From JBBROS01 sp965213845 (GTDB lineage Bacteria > Pseudomonadota > Alphaproteobacteria > Acetobacterales > Acetobacteraceae): DNA of 64,000 nucleotides. The position numbers were made by a program, and so were the translations under genes. This document shows positions 60,397 through 64,000 of this stretch, piece after piece. Positions within the stretch are counted from its first letter, which is position 1; every line of letters begins with the position of its first letter. The notes under the pieces were generated by a model. That model ran no database searches and was not told the DNA's origin. It saw nothing but the letters and a program-made list of their open reading frames with translations. Location of the stretch: assembly GCA_965213845.1 (NCBI GenBank), contig CBDCAI010000004.1, positions 1,054,001-1,118,000 of the forward strand, read 5' to 3'.

Positions 60397-61704
60397 TCAT
60401 TCCTCCTCGTCCAGATAGAATTGGTCGGCCTCCTCGTCGTAGCTGTACAGCTCCGCGTAGCGGCCCCAGGAGATGGCGGCCCGCAGCGTCTCGTCGGCGT
60501 AGTCGGGCGACATGAAATCCTCCAGCTCGTCGCGGAAGCGGACAGCGGCGGCACGGTGGGCGGGCCGTTCGTCCAGCACCCGGCGGATCTGCGCCACCAG
60601 CGGCACGTTGGATTTCAACGCGGTGCCGAAGATCGCCTTGCGGTCATCCGTGTCCGCCTCGACGAACTGCCGGCCGAGGTCGGTCTGACGCAGGTCGCCT
60701 TCCTCGAGGATGCCGAGGCCGAGCAGTTGCAGCGCCTCGCCCATCGGCAGCAGGTCGTCCAGCTCCAGCTGCAGCGCGCCGGACAGGGCGGGCAGGTCGG
60801 CGCGGCCGGCGTAGGGCGGGGCCGCCAGGGTCTCCAGCAGGCCCGCCAGCAGGTTGGTGGAGACGGGCTGCAGGCGCATCGCCAGCGTGGGCGCGGCCTG
60901 GGCGGCGGTGCGGGTGGTGGGCGCGCGCCGGGTCATCAGGGCATAGATGTCGTCGACCATCTGGCGGAAGGCCGGGTCGTGCCGGTTGCGCGGATGCGGG
61001 AAGGGCACGCGCAGCTCGCTGGCGACGCGGCCGGGGTTGCTGCTGAACACCAGGATGCGGTCGCACATCAGCACCGCCTCCTCGATGTTGTGCGTCACCA
61101 TCAAGATGGACTTCACCGGCAGCTTGCCCTCGGACCAGAGGTCGATGAGGTCGGTGCGCAGCGTCTCGGCCGTCAGCACATCGAGCGCGGAGAACGGCTC
61201 GTCCATCAGCAGCAGGTCCGGATGCACCACCAGGGCGCGGGCCAGGCCGACGCGCTGGCGCATGCCGCCGCTGAGTTCCTTCGGATAGGCGCTCTCGTAG
61301 CCGCCCAGGCCGATCAGGTCGATGGCCGCCTCGGCCCGGTCCTCGCGTTCCGCTCGGGGCACGCCCTGCGCCTCCAGCCCCAGCTCCACGTTCTCCTGCA
61401 CGGTCAGCCAGGGGAACAGGGCGAAGGACTGGAACACCATCGCCACGCCGTCGGCCGGGCCGTGCAGCGGGCTTCCGCGCCAGGTGACGTCGCCGGAGGT
61501 GGGGGTCAGCAGCCCGGCGATGATGCGCAGCAGGGTGGACTTGCCGGAGCCCGAGCGGCCCAGCAGACCGACGATCTCGTGCGCCTGGAGCGTGACGTCC
61601 ACGTTGTCGAGCACCAGCAGGTCGGCGGTGGCGTCCTTGTGATACGACTGGCGGACGCCGGTGACGCGCAGCAGGGCGGGCGCGGCGGTGACATGCTGGT
61701 CCAT
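60397..61704 (-). CDS. ABC ATPase with AAA-associated C-terminal domain
   Basis: A 435-residue protein. The N-terminal 260 residues are a nitrate/sulfonate-type ABC ATPase: GRSGSGKST, FQSFALFPWLTVQENVELGL, LSGGMRQRVGLARAL, LLLMDEPFSALD and MVTHNIEEAV. The remaining 170 residues (RLQPVSTNLLAGLLETLAAPPYAGRADLPALSGALQLELDDLLP onward) match the AAA-associated domain fused to some of these ATPases, and the chain ends in a very acidic EEADQFYLDEEE. It lies 10 bp after the fused-permease gene. No binding-protein gene is adjacent. Confidence 0.88.
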   Translation of the reverse strand: MDQHVTAAPALLRVTGVRQSYHKDATADLLVLDNVDVTLQAHEIVGLLGRSGSGKSTLLRIIAGLLTPTSGDVTWRGSPLHGPADGVAMVFQSFALFPWLTVQENVELGLEAQGVPRAEREDRAEAAIDLIGLGGYESAYPKELSGGMRQRVGLARALVVHPDLLLMDEPFSALDVLTAETLRTDLIDLWSEGKLPVKSILMVTHNIEEAVLMCDRILVFSSNPGRVASELRVPFPHPRNRHDPAFRQMVDDIYALMTRRAPTTRTAAQAAPTLAMRLQPVSTNLLAGLLETLAAPPYAGRADLPALSGALQLELDDLLPMGEALQLLGLGILEEGDLRQTDLGRQFVEADTDDRKAIFGTALKSNVPLVAQIRRVLDERPAHRAAAVRFRDELEDFMSPDYADETLRAAISWGRYAELYSYDEEADQFYLDEEE

Positions 61705-61714
61705 GAGGCGCGTC

Positions 61715-63442
61715 CTATCCCAGGGTCAGGCGGCGGCTGGCGTAGGCGTACATCGGGCGCCAGAGCAGCCGGTTGAAGGCCAGGACGAAGCACGACATGA
61801 CAGCGACCCCCAGCACCACGCGGGCCGTGTTGCCCTCCTCGGTCGCCTGCTTGATGTAGGCCCCCAGCCCGTGCGCGACCAGCTTCGTGTCGCCCCACAC
61901 CGCGACCTCGCTGACGATGGCCGCGTTCCAGCTGCCGCCCGAGGCGGTGATGGCGCCGGTGACGTAGTAGCTGAAGATGCCCGGCAGCATGCAGCGGCGC
62001 CACCACAGCCAGCCGCCGACCTGCAGGTTGTTGGCCGCCTCCTGCAGGTCCCCGGGGTAGGCGCTGGCGCCGGCGATGACGTTGAACAGGATGTACCACT
62101 GGGTGCCCAGGATCATCAGGGGCGTCAGCCAGATGTCGGGGCTGCCGTTGAAGCGGACGATCAGCACGACGAAGATCGGGAAGAACAGGTTGGCGGGGAA
62201 GGCGGCCAGGAACTGCGCCACCGGCTGCGCGCGCCGGCCCCAGGTGGGCCGCAGGCCCAGCCACACGCCCACCGGCACCCACACGAGCGTCGCCAGCGTC
62301 ATCAGCACCACGACGCGCACCAGCGTGATCAGCCCCATCTCGAGCGCCGTCCAAAGGTCCGACCAGACGAGGCTGGCCGAGGCGAAGTCCACGATCTTCC
62401 ACAGCGCCAGCCCGACGCAGGCGGCCAGCACCACGACCAGGAACGCGTCGGTGGTCCGCGACGAGGCGCGGCGGGCCACGCTCGGGCGCTTCGCCCGGGG
62501 CCGCAGGCGCATCCCGCCGAAGTTGTCGAAGGCCCGGCCAACATAGCCCGACGCCGTCCGCAGCAGGTGCGTGCGGCGCAGCAGCTTCAGCATCCAGGGG
62601 TCCTCGGCGGTGTCCGACGCCGTGGTCTCGAACCGGAACTTGGCCGACCACGCGACCAGCGGCCGGAACAGCAGCTGGTCGTAGGCCAGGATGACCACCA
62701 GCATGGCACCGATCGCGTAGAACACGGCCGGGATGTCGCGGTGCTCCAGCGCCAGGGCGACGTAGCTGCCGATGCCGGGCAGGGTCCATGTGGTGTCGCC
62801 GACGCTGACCGCCTCCGACGCCACGACGAAGAACCAGCCGCCCGACATGGACATCATGGTGTTCCACACGAGGCCCGGCATGGCGAACGGCACCTCCAGC
62901 CGCCAGAACCGCTGCCAGGCGCCGAGCCCGAGCGACGAGGCCGCCTCGTCCAGGTCGGCCGGGACCGTCTTGAGCGATTGATAGAGCGAGAACGCCATGT
63001 TCCACGCCTGGCTGGTGAAGATGGCGAAGATGGCCGCCAGCTCCGCCCCCAGGACGCGGCCGGGGAACAGCGACATGAAGAACACGACGGTGAAGGTCAG
63101 GAAGCCCAGGATCGGCACGGATTGCAGGATGTCGAGCACCGGCACCAGGATCAGCCCGGCCCTGCGGCTCTTTGCGGCCCAGGTGGCGTAGGTGAAGGTG
63201 AAGAACAGCGACGCGACCAGGGCGGCGAACATCCGCAGCGTCGTGCGGACCGCGTACCCCGGCAAGGCCAGCGGGTCCAGGCTGATGGCGGTCGCCTCGG
63301 GCGCATCGAGCGGGCCGATGGTGCCCCGGGCGATGCTGGCGACATAGATGACGCCCGCCAGGATCAGGGTCCCGGCGACGAGGTCCATCAGGTTGGGCAG
63401 TCGCCGGGCCGAAAGGAAGGCGGGGTGGGCAGTTTCGGACAT
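61715..63442 (-). CDS. ABC transporter permease with two fused permease modules
   Basis: A 575-residue membrane protein made of two homologous binding-protein-dependent permease halves. EAA-type ATPase-contact loops occur twice, DLDEAASSLGLGAWQRFWRLEVPFAMPG and DLQEAANNLQVGGWLWWRRCMLPGIFS, separated by a basic cytoplasmic linker (RLRPRAKRPSVARRASSRTT). One chain would replace the usual homodimer. It pairs with the ATPase gene just downstream. The family is known from genome annotation as nitrate/sulfonate/bicarbonate-type, but the substrate is not established here. Confidence 0.87.
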   Translation of the reverse strand: MSETAHPAFLSARRLPNLMDLVAGTLILAGVIYVASIARGTIGPLDAPEATAISLDPLALPGYAVRTTLRMFAALVASLFFTFTYATWAAKSRRAGLILVPVLDILQSVPILGFLTFTVVFFMSLFPGRVLGAELAAIFAIFTSQAWNMAFSLYQSLKTVPADLDEAASSLGLGAWQRFWRLEVPFAMPGLVWNTMMSMSGGWFFVVASEAVSVGDTTWTLPGIGSYVALALEHRDIPAVFYAIGAMLVVILAYDQLLFRPLVAWSAKFRFETTASDTAEDPWMLKLLRRTHLLRTASGYVGRAFDNFGGMRLRPRAKRPSVARRASSRTTDAFLVVVLAACVGLALWKIVDFASASLVWSDLWTALEMGLITLVRVVVLMTLATLVWVPVGVWLGLRPTWGRRAQPVAQFLAAFPANLFFPIFVVLIVRFNGSPDIWLTPLMILGTQWYILFNVIAGASAYPGDLQEAANNLQVGGWLWWRRCMLPGIFSYYVTGAITASGGSWNAAIVSEVAVWGDTKLVAHGLGAYIKQATEEGNTARVVLGVAVMSCFVLAFNRLLWRPMYAYASRRLTLG

Positions 63443-63536
63443 GCGGCGGTGGCCTCGATGCTACCTCATGCGGCGGTGTTAGCCTGTTGGCTGGGGTGTG
63501 TCAGCCCTGCGATGCCCCTCGGGGTGTTTTGCTTTC

Positions 63537-63586
63537 GTGACGCCTGTCACGGCGGCGGCAGTAAAGCCATGAGGCCCGCCGCCGTG
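63537..63586. promoter_or_regulatory. Inverted repeats upstream of fused permease / downstream of dut
   Basis: GTGAC-GCCT-GTCAC (63537-63550) is a perfect 5-bp dyad. Overlapping it, CACGGCGGCGG (63548-63558) pairs perfectly with CCGCCGCCGTG (63576-63586) over 17 nt. The larger stem could end dut transcription; the smaller dyad could bind a regulator of the permease. GCAGTAAAGC also occurs twice here. Confidence 0.45.
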
Positions 63587-63615
63587 TCAGCAGTAAAGCA
63601 GGCGATCGCCGCGGC

Positions 63616-64000
63616 TCAGAGGTGCCCCGTACTCCCGAACCCGCCCGCGCCGCGCAGGGTGGGGTCGAGGCTCGGCACTTCCGACCAGGTCGCGCGGGTC
63701 ACCGGGGCGAGCACGGCCTGGGCGATGCGCATGCCGCGTTCGACGGTGAAGGGCTCGGTCCCGGCATTCATCAGGATGACCTGGAGTTCGCCGCGATAAT
63801 CCTCGTCGATGGTGGCGGGGCTGTTGGGCAGGATGATGCCGTGCCGCAGCGCGAGGCCGGAGCGGGGGCGGAGTTGCAGCTCGTGCCCGGGCGGGAGGGC
63901 GATGGCGAGGCCGGTCGGGATCAGGGCGCGGGCCCCGGGCGCCAGCGTCAGGGGGGCCTCGATGGCGGCCATCAGGTCCATGCCGGCGGCACCCGCGGTG
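63616..64000 (-). CDS. dut: dUTP diphosphatase, 5'-truncated by window edge
   Basis: The last ~128 residues of a trimeric dUTPase; the gene continues past the window. In-frame residues TAGAAGMDLMA at the edge are motif 1, PRSGLALRHGI is motif 2, NSPATIDEDYRGEL is motif 3, RIAQAVLAPV is motif 4 and RGAGGFGSTGH is motif 5, so all five active-site motifs are present. It hydrolyses dUTP to dUMP and pyrophosphate. The internal ATG of MDLMA is not the true start because motif 1 extends upstream of it. Confidence 0.95.
   Translation of the reverse strand, partial: TAGAAGMDLMAAIEAPLTLAPGARALIPTGLAIALPPGHELQLRPRSGLALRHGIILPNSPATIDEDYRGELQVILMNAGTEPFTVERGMRIAQAVLAPVTRATWSEVPSLDPTLRGAGGFGSTGHL

Overview
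The window is about 64 kb of very GC-rich DNA (roughly 70 percent by eye) with G/C-ending codons, densely packed operons, many GTG or TTG starts and frequent 4-bp ATGA-type gene overlaps. The gene families point to an alphaproteobacterium, most likely of the Acetobacteraceae/Rhodospirillales type. This is an inference from gene content, not a marker-gene result. I see no phage, transposase, integrase, CRISPR array, rRNA or replication origin.

Layout, left half. 0.1-6.0 kb: a plus-strand set of GMC oxidoreductase, CocE-type hydrolase, anion-symporter-type MFS permease and isocitrate/isopropylmalate-type dehydrogenase. 6.1-7.6 kb: sorAB-like sulfite dehydrogenase and its cytochrome c, then tRNA-Leu(CAA) and a 410-bp gene-free stretch with a repeat element. 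8.1-12.2 kb: a C45 acyltransferase facing a peptide-type binding protein that is coupled to a NylB/beta-lactamase-fold hydrolase. 12.3-21.1 kb: FAD monooxygenase, MFS, IclR regulator, thiamine-diphosphate enzyme, citryl-CoA-lyase-like protein, CoA ligase and a LivK-type binding protein. 21.2-31.1 kb: GNAT, MFS, an N-acyl-D-amino-acid deacylase with a complete Dpp-type ABC importer, and a flavoprotein divergent from a RidA protein.

Layout, right half. 31.7-33.7 kb: a serralysin-type metalloprotease with a C-terminal Hint domain. 33.7-36.6 kb: a hypothetical protein, nucleoside deoxyribosyltransferase, GST and an exported beta-propeller. 36.7-44.6 kb: enoyl-CoA hydratase, a complete LivKHMGF importer, CaiB-type CoA transferase and a second FAD monooxygenase. 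44.8-46.7 kb: asd and a LysR regulator. 46.9-53.5 kb: luciferase-like monooxygenase, a NitT/TauT-type ABC importer, an M24 creatinase-like hydrolase, thioredoxin and an M20 carbamoylase. 53.6-58.0 kb: a membrane glycosyltransferase-like protein, phosphatase, ABC-2 exporter and ferredoxin-NADP reductase. 58.1-64.0 kb: dctA, an exported ClpP-like protein, an unusual ATPase/fused-permease ABC pair and a partial dut at the edge.

How it works together: most of the window is a string of scavenging modules, each pairing an importer or periplasmic binding protein with the hydrolase, oxygenase or CoA-activating enzyme that would process its cargo. None of the substrates can be read from sequence alone. 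Core genes (tRNA-Leu, asd, trxA, fpr, dut) are scattered among them. The most unusual items are the serralysin-Hint fusion, the exported ClpP-like protein with a PQPGM repeat linker, a 21-bp exact duplication across a stop/start junction in the TauB-like gene, and several strong inverted repeats between genes.
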